64,000 nt of DNA from an uncultured Pedobacter sp. (GCF_913776295.1 NZ_CAJYOJ010000039.1:62001-126000); one strand, 5' to 3'. Positions 26,999 to 35,367 are shown, numbered from the stretch's first letter. Notes: generated by a model not told the origin, from the sequence alone. Numbers and translations are program-made.

Positions 26999-27131
26999 CT
27001 ATACCATATTGATTAAACCATTAACCTCATCCCTATAATCACTCTTTTTTAAATCGGCCCCATAAATATCAAAAGTGGTACCTCAAAGTACAACATCGAT
27101 TATTACCTCCTGATAAAATTCCATATCCGGC
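26999..27131 (-). pseudogene. Decayed internal fragment of the 27702-28529 gene
   Basis: The minus strand reads DMEFYQEVIIDVVL, a TGA stop (27083-27085), then GTTFDIYGADLKKSDYRDE. This aligns with NIEFEQAVITDIMHGSTTAF and DTYGTLEQREEYTKWINEL of the intact zincin-like protein. It begins just behind the stop codon of the 27160-27702 gene. The stop codon and missing flanks show it is not translated as a protein. Confidence 0.75.
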
Positions 27132-27159
27132 AAAACAAAGCTTTGCCATACCAGGATTA

Positions 27160-27702
27160 TTACAACTCTATTTTACTAAATAAGATAGTAGGCATAGAAT
27201 AACTAATCACATCATATTGCAAATAATCCGTTCCAGTAAAATTGACTTTAATCTCATCTTTTATTCTTTTATCAATCTCTGCAATATCTTCAATTGAAAT
27301 AAATGTTTTCTGGTTTAAACTATAACCTATAGATAGTATTTGTCCATTCTGAGATAAATCAAACGACAAACTAATATTTTCATCGTTTTTTTTTAATTTT
27401 TCCAAATTTTCTTTTAAAACATCAAAAATTATTTTTCTTATTTTATCATTATTTATTTGAATGTCTTTTTTCTGCATGGGGAAAGGGTGTTCAACTTTTG
27501 GAAGAGGGGGAGGGGTATTTTGATATTTATAATCAGGATTTCCAATAATAATTATATTTTTTCCATTGTATGATTTAAAATCTAAGTCTTTAACCTTAAA
27601 TCTTTTGCCATTAAATTCGTAAATACCAGCTCTAATAATTTGTTGCGCATAGCAAGAAGAAAACATACATATTGCTAAACATAAAATAAGTATTTTTTTC
27701 AT
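27160..27702 (-). CDS. Secreted protein of unknown function
   Basis: This 180-residue protein has a signal peptide (MKKILILCLAICMFSSCYAQ); the SSC could also act as a weak lipobox. The mature part has a Pro-rich linker (TPPPLPKVEHPFP), a Lys-rich helix (about 83-108) and a C-terminal alpha/beta stretch with SLSFDLSQNGQILSIGYSLN and FTGTDYLQYDVISYSMP. The layout resembles a small TonB-C-like or secretin-N-like domain, but I cannot assign a family. The start overlaps the upstream stop as TAATG, so it is translationally coupled to the zincin-like gene. A decayed copy of its 3' end lies downstream. Confidence 0.7.
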   Translation of the reverse strand: MKKILILCLAICMFSSCYAQQIIRAGIYEFNGKRFKVKDLDFKSYNGKNIIIIGNPDYKYQNTPPPLPKVEHPFPMQKKDIQINNDKIRKIIFDVLKENLEKLKKNDENISLSFDLSQNGQILSIGYSLNQKTFISIEDIAEIDKRIKDEIKVNFTGTDYLQYDVISYSMPTILFSKIEL

Positions 27703-28529
27703 TATTGACAGTTTAAAGGAATATTGTTAAATAAATTGATAATGGCTTGAGGTACTAAGTTTAAAGTATTGCTGTGGTAGGGGTTATTTGGCATAGAATT
27801 AAACTCGCTTAAAAAAGAATTATATTTTGTAATAAAAATATTATAAGCAGCTACCTCTGCAGGTGTACCGGTAGCATTAAATCTAGGAAATGAAGTATGC
27901 AAAATTGTTAACTCATTAATCCATTTTGTATATTCTTCACGCTGTTCAAGAGTTCCGTAAGTATCAAAAGCGGTAGTACTTCCATGCATAATATCGGTTA
28001 TCACCGCCTGCTCAAATTCAATATTGGCAAAGCCTGCCTGGGCAACACCGTTTATACGGCTATATTGTAGTGTACCACCAGGATATAACTTATCTTGGTA
28101 GGCATGGTAAATTTCATGTTCGAGTATATCAACCCTGCTCGCTGCATAATTGGTACTAAAACTAATGTTGTTTTGCCCAGGATGGTATTGCGCATTACCA
28201 CTAACATTTTCTATACAGAACTTGAATTGTGTACTACTGGTTTTGAAATAAGAACTTAAATATTTGGTAGCGCAGTTATAGGTATTATATTCATTTAAAG
28301 TGTTATTTATAGTCTGCATTTGCTGCTCGGATAAGCCATCACAAAATTGTTTTGCTAAAACATTTATGCTATCCTTCACTGTTGTACTAGTACCAGCTGA
28401 ACCATTTCCGATTATTTCGCATGAGTTATATAAAAATATTTCCCTGACAATTATTCCGCTATTTGCATCCCATGTTGTTAAATACCAATCTGTACAAATA
28501 GAAGCATTTGGATCCGGTTGTAAGGTCAT
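27702..28529 (-). CDS. Zincin-like metallopeptidase domain protein without own signal peptide
   Basis: This 275-residue product contains HEIYHAYQ (an HExxH zinc-peptidase motif, about residues 138-142) with EFEQAV about 35 residues later, as possible third ligand. The N-terminal part (CTDWYLTTWDANSGIIVREI..YNSC) looks like a small Cys-paired domain seen in exported Bacteroidota lipoproteins. Yet the frame has no signal peptide. It starts within TAATG at the end of the lipoprotein gene 28529-29053, directly behind A7-G-T5. Either the two are coupled, or they are one lipoprotein gene split by a -1 shift. The codon use and A/T content match the cassette, not nadK. Confidence 0.6.
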   Translation of the reverse strand: MTLQPDPNASICTDWYLTTWDANSGIIVREIFLYNSCEIIGNGSAGTSTTVKDSINVLAKQFCDGLSEQQMQTINNTLNEYNTYNCATKYLSSYFKTSSTQFKFCIENVSGNAQYHPGQNNISFSTNYAASRVDILEHEIYHAYQDKLYPGGTLQYSRINGVAQAGFANIEFEQAVITDIMHGSTTAFDTYGTLEQREEYTKWINELTILHTSFPRFNATGTPAEVAAYNIFITKYNSFLSEFNSMPNNPYHSNTLNLVPQAIINLFNNIPLNCQ

Positions 28530-29053
28530 TAAAAACTTTTTTTCAACGTTGATTTGCCTTCTGAAGTTTTAAGTTTAAGAGTATACTTAAAAGCACCACT
28601 TTCAAACTGCCAACCATTAATAAAAACGTGGTCAGCACTTAAAACCAATACTTTACCTGAATAACCGCCATCCAATCGTTTTAAATTCTCATTTCCATGA
28701 AATAGCTTTATTATATTATTTATATCTCCGGGAACATTAGAATCAATAAATTCTAGCAATCTTGCCGAATATTTACCACCAAAATTTGAGATAATTAACC
28801 GAGAAATTATTCTATTCGTATCTGCAGATAATTTATAGTTTGACGGAAGAATAATATAGATGATATTATTCTTAGAAAATGAAACGGCATCTTGCCAATT
28901 CGGAATGTAATTTTTATTGGAAGATATAAACCAATTCTTTGCTTCGACAACTAGCGCATTATCATCTGCCGTTTCAGTTGTATCCTTCTTACAGCAGTAA
29001 AATAGTAAAACAATAATAGTTGTAATAAAGATAAGAGAGCGTTTATAATCCAT
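28529..29053 (-). CDS. Lipoprotein, possible N-terminal half of a split gene
   Basis: This 174-residue lipoprotein (MDYKRSLIFITTIIVLLFYCCKKD; Cys19 or Cys20 is probably the lipidated one) has a domain containing AKNWFISSNKNYIPNWQDAVSF and IISRLIISNFGGKYSARLLEFI, then GYSGKVLVLSADHVFINGW. This pattern of a start followed by G-x-V and NGW strands is found in larger exported proteins in which a Cys-rich strand region and peptidase domain follow. Those are encoded here in the next frame. ATG 29053 is used because the signal starts there. It may be complete on its own; I lean towards a split gene. Confidence 0.6.
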   Translation of the reverse strand: MDYKRSLIFITTIIVLLFYCCKKDTTETADDNALVVEAKNWFISSNKNYIPNWQDAVSFSKNNIIYIILPSNYKLSADTNRIISRLIISNFGGKYSARLLEFIDSNVPGDINNIIKLFHGNENLKRLDGGYSGKVLVLSADHVFINGWQFESGAFKYTLKLKTSEGKSTLKKSF

Positions 29054-29096
29054 TGTATACTTATTTACATAAATATACATTTTTTTTTAAAAAATA

Positions 29097-29759
29097 CTAC
29101 ACGCTTAAATAGTTCATGAATGAATCGTAACGCTCCTGCGATCCATCATCAATCTGGGTGTTATTGTATACCTCTTTAACCAGGTAATCATATCTTTCGA
29201 AAGCGGCTACCAATGAAGTAATTTCTGTTTTATTTACTTTGAGCGTTACCTCTAAACGGGTAGAATCTTCGAAAGAATTTACATAAGAAGAGAGTATCTG
29301 CGTATTATCGGCTTCAACAATCTGTGCAATATGCGCCAGAGAATTATCGCGGTTACTGATTTCCAAAACGATAATTCCGCCCGGTTCGTTCACCGCATAC
29401 TGTTCGGCCATGGCATTTACCATACTACCGATAGGGATTAAACCGGCATAGTTTTTATGCTGATCCAAAACCGGAACGGCTGTTAAATTTAACTGGTTGA
29501 ACAACCTGAGTACATCGTAAGCATGAGCATTACCAAAAACAAATACATGAAGTATGTTTATGGCGTTATTACTTAGCAGTGTATCATGATCAGGAATGTT
29601 CAATAAATCATCTTCAGACACCAAACCCAATAAAGTTACCTCGTTAACCACCGGCAAATGCTTTAGTTTAAAATCGTTCATCCGATCTAAAGCCTTCTGC
29701 ACCGTGTCATCGGTTCTTAATGATGGAATTGCATCTGATATGATTTCTGCAGCAAACAT
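29097..29759 (-). CDS. CBS-domain protein
   Basis: This 220-residue cytoplasmic protein has two CBS domains (about 1-58, with VQKALDRMNDFKLKHLPVV; and about 68-125, with FNQLNLTAVPVLDQHKNYAGL). An ACT-like region follows (about 128-205, with GGIIVLEISNRDNSLAHIAQ and an SRLEVTLKVN-type strand). Such proteins sense adenylates or other ligands and regulate partners. It directly abuts the alpha/beta hydrolase gene upstream. Elsewhere in the phylum this pair stands next to nadK, as I recall; here a 2.3-kb cassette separates them. Confidence 0.8.
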   Translation of the reverse strand: MFAAEIISDAIPSLRTDDTVQKALDRMNDFKLKHLPVVNEVTLLGLVSEDDLLNIPDHDTLLSNNAINILHVFVFGNAHAYDVLRLFNQLNLTAVPVLDQHKNYAGLIPIGSMVNAMAEQYAVNEPGGIIVLEISNRDNSLAHIAQIVEADNTQILSSYVNSFEDSTRLEVTLKVNKTEITSLVAAFERYDYLVKEVYNNTQIDDGSQERYDSFMNYLSV

Positions 29760-30524
29760 TTACTTTAACAATATTCTATCTAAAAACTTCTCTAAAAATG
29801 CATTAAATATCTGTGGGTGTTCCATCATAGGCGCATGCCCACATTTATCAACCCAATTTAATTCGGAGTTAGGCAACAATTCGTGGAATTCTTCAGCCAC
29901 TTCCGGTGGTGTAACCTTATCGTTTTTCCCCCATATCAGTGAAACCGGTATGGTAATTTTCGAAAGGTCTTTAGCCATGTTATGGCGTATTGCCGATTTT
30001 GCCATGGTTAAGATCCGGATAACTCTTGATCTATCGTTAACTGTTTTAAAAACATCATCAACCAGTTCTTTGGTGGCCGTTGCCGGATCGTAGAAAGTAA
30101 ATTCTACTTTCTCCTTAATATAATCGTAACTCTCTCTGCGAGGGAAAGACCCTCCAAAGGCATTTTCATATAAGCCAGAACTCCCTGTAAGCACCAGCGC
30201 CTTAACAAACTCCTGATGAGCAACTGTAAATACCAGGCCTACATGGCCGCCAAGCGAATTGCCGATAAGCACTACCTGGTTTAAATTTTTATATTTTAAA
30301 AAGCGGTGAAGATATCTCGACAATGCTTTTACGCCCAACGTTAAAATAGGCAGATCGTAAATTGGTAGAATTGGAATGATTACCCTGTAGCGATCTTTAA
30401 ACTGTTCTATAACCTGTTCCCAATTGCTTAGCTCGCCCATCAGGCCATGTAGCAATACCAGTGTTTCGCCTGTTCCAGCTTCAATGTATTTAAATCCGTC
30501 TTCTTCTATTATCGGGTAAGTCAT
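29760..30524 (-). CDS. Alpha/beta hydrolase
   Basis: This 254-residue hydrolase has the oxyanion-region HGLMGELSNW (26-35), nucleophile elbow GNSLGG (88-93, Ser90), Asp in GKNDKVTPPEV and His in CGHAPMMEHP, forming a complete catalytic triad. There is no signal peptide, so it is cytoplasmic. The lid region around FPRRESYDYIKEKVEFTFYD is specific to this type. The substrate is unknown. Its stop codon is adjacent to the start of the CBS gene, so both are in one transcript. Confidence 0.85.
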   Translation of the reverse strand: MTYPIIEEDGFKYIEAGTGETLVLLHGLMGELSNWEQVIEQFKDRYRVIIPILPIYDLPILTLGVKALSRYLHRFLKYKNLNQVVLIGNSLGGHVGLVFTVAHQEFVKALVLTGSSGLYENAFGGSFPRRESYDYIKEKVEFTFYDPATATKELVDDVFKTVNDRSRVIRILTMAKSAIRHNMAKDLSKITIPVSLIWGKNDKVTPPEVAEEFHELLPNSELNWVDKCGHAPMMEHPQIFNAFLEKFLDRILLK

Positions 30525-30705
30525 ATCTATTTAGATGGTATTGTTGCACTAAGTTAGTAGAGTAAAATTAAATTTATGCATTTATAGGGCATTTTTCTGA
30601 AATAAAATCGAAAACGGTATAAAAACGTCGTTTGCAAAGCATAAAGCGGTAAGCGGCCGGTAATTGTTAACCTTCTGTCTTAAGCCTTTATGCCCTCTGT
30701 CTTAG

Positions 30706-31152
30706 TTAAGCCAGTTTTTCTTTAACTATCTCCGCAATTAATTTACCATCAGCTTTACCAACCAGCGCTTTATTAGCCTGCGCCATTACTTTCCCCATAT
30801 CTTTAACCGAGGTAATACCAGATTGTTTGATGATATCATCGATAATTGCAGCAATCTCGTCCCTGCCCAACTGTTTTGGCAAAAATCGGCTGATCACCTC
30901 AATTTCTTCCTCCTCTACCTGTGCAAGATCTTCGCGGTTCTGCTGTTTGTAAATATCTGCTGATTCCCGGCGTTGTTTGATCAGTTTTTGAAGAATCCTC
31001 AATTCATCTTCTTCTTTTAATTCTGTAGACGGCCCTTTTTCGGTTACAGCCAAAAGCCAGGCCGCTTTTATCGCCCTTAAACCTCTTAACGTTACCTGAT
31101 CTTTAGCCAACATGGCCGTTTTCATTTCCTGATTTAGCGTATCTGATATCAT
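30706..31152 (-). CDS. GatB/YqeY domain protein
   Basis: A 148-residue stand-alone YqeY protein, related to the tail domain of the amidotransferase subunit GatB. The family phrases AMLAKDQVTLRGLRAIKAAW, RRESADIYKQQNREDLAQVEEEEI and VKDMGKVMAQANKALVGKADGK are all present, and length is standard. YqeY domains bind tRNA, but the function of the free-standing form is unknown. It is flanked by spacers with repeat words and seems to be a single-gene unit. Confidence 0.92.
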   Translation of the reverse strand: MISDTLNQEMKTAMLAKDQVTLRGLRAIKAAWLLAVTEKGPSTELKEEDELRILQKLIKQRRESADIYKQQNREDLAQVEEEEIEVISRFLPKQLGRDEIAAIIDDIIKQSGITSVKDMGKVMAQANKALVGKADGKLIAEIVKEKLA

Positions 31153-31262
31153 TCTTAATAGTGATTAATGGGTTAACTGTTTAAATCGGTTAACTGTTTA
31201 GATTGTTAATTGTTGAATTATTAATTGTTTAACTGACAATTTCAAATTGCCAACTGAAAACA

Positions 31263-32021
31263 TTAAACCCTGTTTACGATCGTTGCTGTAGCCTGCGCGC
31301 TTGGCATAATCAGCATATCGTTGATGTTAACATGCTTAGGCCTACTGGTCACATACCAAATGGCATCGGCAATATCACCTGCAATTAGTGGCTCCAGGTT
31401 TTCATACACCTTTTTAGCCCGGTCTTCATCACCTTTAAAGCGCACTACCGAGAATTCCGTTTCTACCATGCCCGGATTAATTTCGGTAACCTTTATGCCA
31501 TAGGGTAATAAATCGATACGCATACCTTTACTTAAAGCATCTACAGCATGTTTACTGGCACAATATACATTTCCGTTTGGATAAACTTCCTTCCCGGCAA
31601 TAGAACCAATGTTGATAATATGCCCTGATTGATTGGGGATCATCCAGTTGGAAACAATTTTGGTTACATAAAGCAACCCTTTCACATTGGTATCGATCAT
31701 CGTGTCCCAATCATTGATATCGCCTTTATCAATGGGATCTAATCCCTGACTCAGGCCTGCGTTGTTAATCAGCACATCGACCTTTTTCCAGGCGGCCGGC
31801 AAAGCTTCTAAAGCCGCAGTAAGACTTTCGTTATCCCGAACATCTGCTAAAACCTGTTGAATGTTAATGGCATATTTATCTGCTAAATGATGAGCAATCT
31901 TAGCCAAACGATCTCCTCTCCGGGCCAATAACACCAGATTGTAACCTTGCTGAGCAAATGTATGGGCACAAGCTTCGCCAATACCAGAAGTTGCACCTGT
32001 AATTAATGCGATTTTAGACAT
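31263..32021 (-). CDS. Short-chain dehydrogenase/reductase (YdfG-like)
   Basis: A 252-residue classical SDR with an NADP-type nucleotide site TGATSGIG (8-15), with Arg34/Arg35 after the second strand, NNAG (86-89) and the catalytic YCASK (Tyr153, Lys157) with Ser140. The C-terminal part (LLPYGIKVTEINPGMVETEFSVVRF) resembles YdfG/serine-dehydrogenase-type members, which reduce hydroxy-acid or malonic semialdehyde substrates. The actual substrate is not known. The spacer on its 3' side (31153-31262) holds repeats of TTAACTGTTTAAATCGG type. Confidence 0.85.
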   Translation of the reverse strand: MSKIALITGATSGIGEACAHTFAQQGYNLVLLARRGDRLAKIAHHLADKYAINIQQVLADVRDNESLTAALEALPAAWKKVDVLINNAGLSQGLDPIDKGDINDWDTMIDTNVKGLLYVTKIVSNWMIPNQSGHIINIGSIAGKEVYPNGNVYCASKHAVDALSKGMRIDLLPYGIKVTEINPGMVETEFSVVRFKGDEDRAKKVYENLEPLIAGDIADAIWYVTSRPKHVNINDMLIMPSAQATATIVNRV

Positions 32022-32110
32022 TTTTATGAATTTTAAGTCTCGGTAAAACTTTTAAAAACCATCTTTGATTTACCTATACCAACAAAGGTAAGTTTTTTTG
32101 GATTGCAGGA

Positions 32111-32908
32111 CTATTGAAAAATCAAACTGAATGTTAATTGACGTAATTTCAACTTATCTATAGGATTGGCATAAACGGTATTGTCATGCTGCAGCAAATC
32201 ATCGGCCGAATAAGAGAGTTTTATTTCGGGCGACATCTTAAAATACTCAAAGTAAATATCGAAACCGATACCAGTTTCATAAGACAGGTAATTCCTTTTA
32301 TTTTTTAGAAACTTGTTTACAGCTGTTTCTCCTTCATCGAAGGTTTTCTTTTTAGAAGCGATATCTATCGAATATTTAGCACCACCTAACCAATATACCC
32401 TAAAATTATTCAACCGGTTCGATTTTACCTTTATTCCTAATGGAAATTCGAACATGGTGGCCTGTACTTTTCTGTCTACCACCGTTTGGAAGTTTTTGGT
32501 TTGCCCGTTACCAACATCAAGCGGCGCCATCGGCTCATACTCATAGGTGACTACCCTGTCACTAAAAATAAGCGAGGGGGTTGCCCTGATATCAAAGTTA
32601 TCAGAGATCATCCTATTCGTCACAAAGCCCAATCCAAAACCTTGAGAAGGCTGGCTGGAAATAGCATTTAAAGTGGAGGTAACCGGAATACCCGAATTCG
32701 GATCATATGACGGATCCAAAGAATTGGAAACTTCATAAAAAGGCGATCGCCAGTTTGGTTTTTTAAGGATTTTATATTCGGCTGAGATATACTGAAAATT
32801 AAAACCAAAACTCCAGTCTTCATCATCGATCCCGCCACCCCAGTTTTGTGCAAAGGTGGTTGTAGAAACGATAAAAAATGAAAGGATGAGGCTTAATTTT
32901 CTGATCAT
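32111..32908 (-). CDS. PorT-family outer membrane protein
   Basis: This 265-residue beta-barrel protein has a signal peptide (MIRKLSLILSFFIVSTTTFA, then QNW) and the PorT/SprT pattern: DWSFGFNFQYISAEYKILKKPNWR near the start, GFGLGFVTNRMISDNFDIRATPSLIFSDR, and a C-terminal strand LRQLTFSLIFQ. PorT is needed for type IX secretion and gliding in relatives. The gene overlaps the end of ubiE by 4 bp (ATGA), the arrangement also known from other Bacteroidota, which strengthens the call. A T9SS cargo is encoded in the window at 44305. Confidence 0.82.
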   Translation of the reverse strand: MIRKLSLILSFFIVSTTTFAQNWGGGIDDEDWSFGFNFQYISAEYKILKKPNWRSPFYEVSNSLDPSYDPNSGIPVTSTLNAISSQPSQGFGLGFVTNRMISDNFDIRATPSLIFSDRVVTYEYEPMAPLDVGNGQTKNFQTVVDRKVQATMFEFPLGIKVKSNRLNNFRVYWLGGAKYSIDIASKKKTFDEGETAVNKFLKNKRNYLSYETGIGFDIYFEYFKMSPEIKLSYSADDLLQHDNTVYANPIDKLKLRQLTFSLIFQ

Positions 32909-33636
32909 TTGGTTCCTACATATATCGAACTTATTCCGAACGTTAAAATTCTTTGTTTAGTACTTTTAAACCCCACTTTTTCCATCAGATTGGTAAAATC
33001 TTCGCCGTCTGGGAAAGCGGCTACCGATTCTGGCAGATAGGTATAGGCTCTATGGTCTTTCGAGAAGAGCTTTCCAAAGAAAGGGGTTACTTGTTTAAAG
33101 TAAAAACTATACAATTGCTTTACCGGAAAAACCCTGGGTTTTGAAAATTCCAAAATGACCATTTTTCCATTGGGCTTTAATACCCGGTACATATCAGCTA
33201 ATCCTTTTTCGAGATTTTCGAAGTTACGCACCCCATATGCACAGGTGATGGCATCAAACGTATTATTTTCGAAATGCAGCCCCTCAGAATCGCCTACCTG
33301 GACGGTAAACACTTCATTTAAACTACGTTCATTAGTTTTTTTCCTCGCCACTTCCAGCATACCTTCAGAAATATCAACACCAATTACCTTTTCAGGGTGG
33401 AGCTTTTTAATGGCCTCAAAAGCAAAATCGCCAGTTCCGGTAGCTACGTCAAGCAAAGTCCTGGGGTGGATAGAAACCAGTTCTTTAATGGCTTTTTTGC
33501 GCCATAACACATCAATCCCTAAAGAAAGAAAATGATTTAAAAAATCGTAAGTGCCAGAAATGTTGTTAAACATGGTTGCAACCTGCTCTTTTTTAGTTGC
33601 ATCTTCTACCTGGTATGGAGTAATATTCTGATTCAT
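32905..33636 (-). CDS. ubiE: Demethylmenaquinone methyltransferase
   Basis: Methylates demethylmenaquinone to menaquinone, the only respiratory quinone expected in this phylum. The 243-residue protein has MFNNISGTYDFLNHFLSLGID, SAM motif LLDVATGTGDFAFEA, DAITCAYGVRNFENLEKGL and KPNGKMVILEFSKPRV, all specific for UbiE/MenG. ATG 33636 is preferred over an upstream TTG at 33648, because the latter lies inside the -7 box TATCTTTG (33646-33653). It is divergent from engB. Confidence 0.95.
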   Translation of the reverse strand: MNQNITPYQVEDATKKEQVATMFNNISGTYDFLNHFLSLGIDVLWRKKAIKELVSIHPRTLLDVATGTGDFAFEAIKKLHPEKVIGVDISEGMLEVARKKTNERSLNEVFTVQVGDSEGLHFENNTFDAITCAYGVRNFENLEKGLADMYRVLKPNGKMVILEFSKPRVFPVKQLYSFYFKQVTPFFGKLFSKDHRAYTYLPESVAAFPDGEDFTNLMEKVGFKSTKQRILTFGISSIYVGTK

Positions 33637-33645
33637 GATATGGAG

Positions 33646-33653
33646 CAAAGATA
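33646..33653 (-). promoter_or_regulatory. -7 box of ubiE-porT (TATCTTTG)
   Basis: On the minus strand TATCTTTG ends 9 bp before the ATG at 33636. It fits TAnnTTTG and decides the start codon. Confidence 0.5.
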
Positions 33654-33657
33654 GATA

Positions 33658-33782
33658 AAAGTCGGCAGTCTTTAGTCCGGAGTCACAAGTCTTTGGCGCA
33701 AAGTGTTCACCATAGTGTCAAAAATCAGATTTAATAAATATGAATTTGTACTTCCGACTTCGGACTTCGGACTTCGGACTCA
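33658..33782. repeat. Word repeats between ubiE and engB
   Basis: The spacer holds AAGTCGGCAGTCTTTAGTCC and GGAGTCACAAGTC, then a decamer run built from CTTCGGA (CTTCCGACTTCGGACTTCGG and on to 33780). A related phrase, GGCAGTCCGGAGTCCGAAG, stands at 5981-5999 behind guaA. These are low-complexity intergenic repeats with no coding capacity. Confidence 0.6.
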
Positions 33783-33788
33783 AAACCC

Positions 33789-33796
33789 TACCTTTG
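33789..33796 (+). promoter_or_regulatory. -7 box of engB, abutting the start codon
   Basis: TACCTTTG ends 4 bp before the ATG at 33801, so engB mRNA is probably leaderless or nearly so. The decamer repeat fills the place of the -33 element. Confidence 0.5.
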
Positions 33797-33800
33797 TCCC

Positions 33801-34424
33801 ATGATTATCAAAACGGCAACATTTGTTTGCAGCAACACACAGATTTCAGCATTACCGGCACCGCTTATGCCTGAATATGCATTTATTGGCCGCTCGAATG
33901 TGGGAAAATCCTCACTGATCAATATGCTCGTTAATCAACATGGATTGGCCAAAACTTCTCAGCGCCCCGGAAAAACACAGCTGATCAACCATTTTTTAAT
34001 CAACGAAGCCTGGTATATTGTCGATTTACCGGGTTATGGTTATGCCAAGGTTTCTAAAACCAGCAGAGAAAAATGGGAGAAATTTATCCGGGCCTATATT
34101 ACTAAAAGAGAAAGTTTGCAATGTGTTTTTGTACTGATAGACAGCCGATTAGAACCTCAGGGAATCGATATTGAATTTTGTTATTGGTTAGGCGAAAAAC
34201 AGATTCCCTTTTCGTTGATTTTTACCAAAGCAGATAAACAGGGAATGACCACGACCCAGAAAAATGTAGCGGCGTTCAAGAAAAAGCTGGGCGAATTTTT
34301 CGAGGAGATTCCGGCCACCTTTATCACTTCTGCCGAAAAAGGAACCGGAAAAGATGAAGTTTTAAACTTCGTTTATGAGGTGAATAAAGATTTCGTCGTT
34401 CCGACAGAATATAAAAAATTTTAA
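33801..34424 (+). CDS. engB: Ribosome biogenesis GTPase EngB/YsxC
   Basis: A 207-residue GTPase needed for large-subunit assembly. G1 GRSNVGKS (30-37), G3 DLPGYG (75-80), G4 TKAD (142-145) and G5-like SAEKG (177-181) are all present; PEYAFIGRSNVGKSSLINML is diagnostic. The start follows a -7 box by 4 bp. The downstream ubiA-type gene follows after 85 bp of repeat-like spacer. Confidence 0.96.
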   Translation: MIIKTATFVCSNTQISALPAPLMPEYAFIGRSNVGKSSLINMLVNQHGLAKTSQRPGKTQLINHFLINEAWYIVDLPGYGYAKVSKTSREKWEKFIRAYITKRESLQCVFVLIDSRLEPQGIDIEFCYWLGEKQIPFSLIFTKADKQGMTTTQKNVAAFKKKLGEFFEEIPATFITSAEKGTGKDEVLNFVYEVNKDFVVPTEYKKF

Positions 34425-34509
34425 ACAGTTGCCAGTCTGCAGTTCACAATTTTCAGTTTAAACGCTAAAATTTGTGTAATCAAATCATCTGTGTAATCAT
34501 CTTTAAAAA

Positions 34510-35367
34510 ATGAAAAAATACTTTTCACTCGTATTATTCGCTCACTCCGTTTTTGCGCTTCCGTTTGCCATGATTGGCTTCTTTTTAGGCGTAACGACGA
34601 CAGAAAATCCATTTTCGTGGCATAAGCTTATTTTAGTTTTGCTCTGCATGGTTTTTGCCAGAAACTCGGCCATGGCTTTTAACCGCTACCTCGACCGGCA
34701 CATCGATGCAAAAAATCCGAGAACCAAAATGCGCGATATTCCTGCGGGAAAAGTTTCGGCTCATGAGGCACTTACTTTTGTCATCATCAACTGCCTGTTA
34801 TTTGCCATTACCACGTATTTTATTAACCCGCTTTGTTTCTATCTATCTCCGGTGGCTTTGTTTGTTGTTTTGTTTTACAGCTACACCAAACGTTTCACCG
34901 CATTGTGCCACCTGGTTTTAGGCCTGGGCCTTGCCCTGGCTCCTATCGGTGCCTACATTGCCGTAACCGGCCATTTTGCACTGGTGCCTGTACTTTATTC
35001 TCTTACCGTGTTATTCTGGGTAAGTGGATTTGATATTATATACGCCCTGCAGGATGAGGAATTCGATCGCGAAGAAAAATTACATTCCATCCCATCGGCA
35101 CTTGGCATTAAAAATGCTTTGAATGTTTCTGTGCTATTGCATATACTTTCGGCAACCTGTGTTATTTTACCCGTGTTTTTCACCTCCTTTAGCTGGGTTT
35201 ATTACGTAGGGATCGTGTTTTTTTGTTCCATGCTGGTTTATCAGCATCTACTGGTAAAACCGAATGACATTAGCAAGGTAAACAGGGCATTTCAAACCTT
35301 AAACGGTTATGCATCGGTAGTATTTGCAATTTGCTTTTTAATAGACGCCTATTTAAGACATAAATAA
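34510..35367 (+). CDS. UbiA-family prenyltransferase
   Basis: A 285-residue membrane enzyme that attaches a polyprenyl chain to an aromatic acceptor. The two Asp-rich motifs are complete: NRYLDRHIDAKNPRT (Asn58, Asp62, Asp66) and DIIYALQDEEFDREEKLHSIP (Asp175, Asp182, Asp186). About eight hydrophobic segments fit. It resembles the UbiA-like group annotated as putative 4-hydroxybenzoate polyprenyltransferase; since the phylum makes menaquinone, the acceptor may be a naphthoate or a futalosine-pathway intermediate. The sequence does not settle this. Confidence 0.85.
   Translation: MKKYFSLVLFAHSVFALPFAMIGFFLGVTTTENPFSWHKLILVLLCMVFARNSAMAFNRYLDRHIDAKNPRTKMRDIPAGKVSAHEALTFVIINCLLFAITTYFINPLCFYLSPVALFVVLFYSYTKRFTALCHLVLGLGLALAPIGAYIAVTGHFALVPVLYSLTVLFWVSGFDIIYALQDEEFDREEKLHSIPSALGIKNALNVSVLLHILSATCVILPVFFTSFSWVYYVGIVFFCSMLVYQHLLVKPNDISKVNRAFQTLNGYASVVFAICFLIDAYLRHK

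Noticed and set aside
28500..28560. Programmed -1 frameshifting at the A7 tract joining the lipoprotein and zincin frames
   Set aside because: The A AAA AAG heptamer is present but not in the phase of the upstream frame, so a slip there would mispair. A mutation or stop-start coupling explains the site better; the split itself is kept as a finding.
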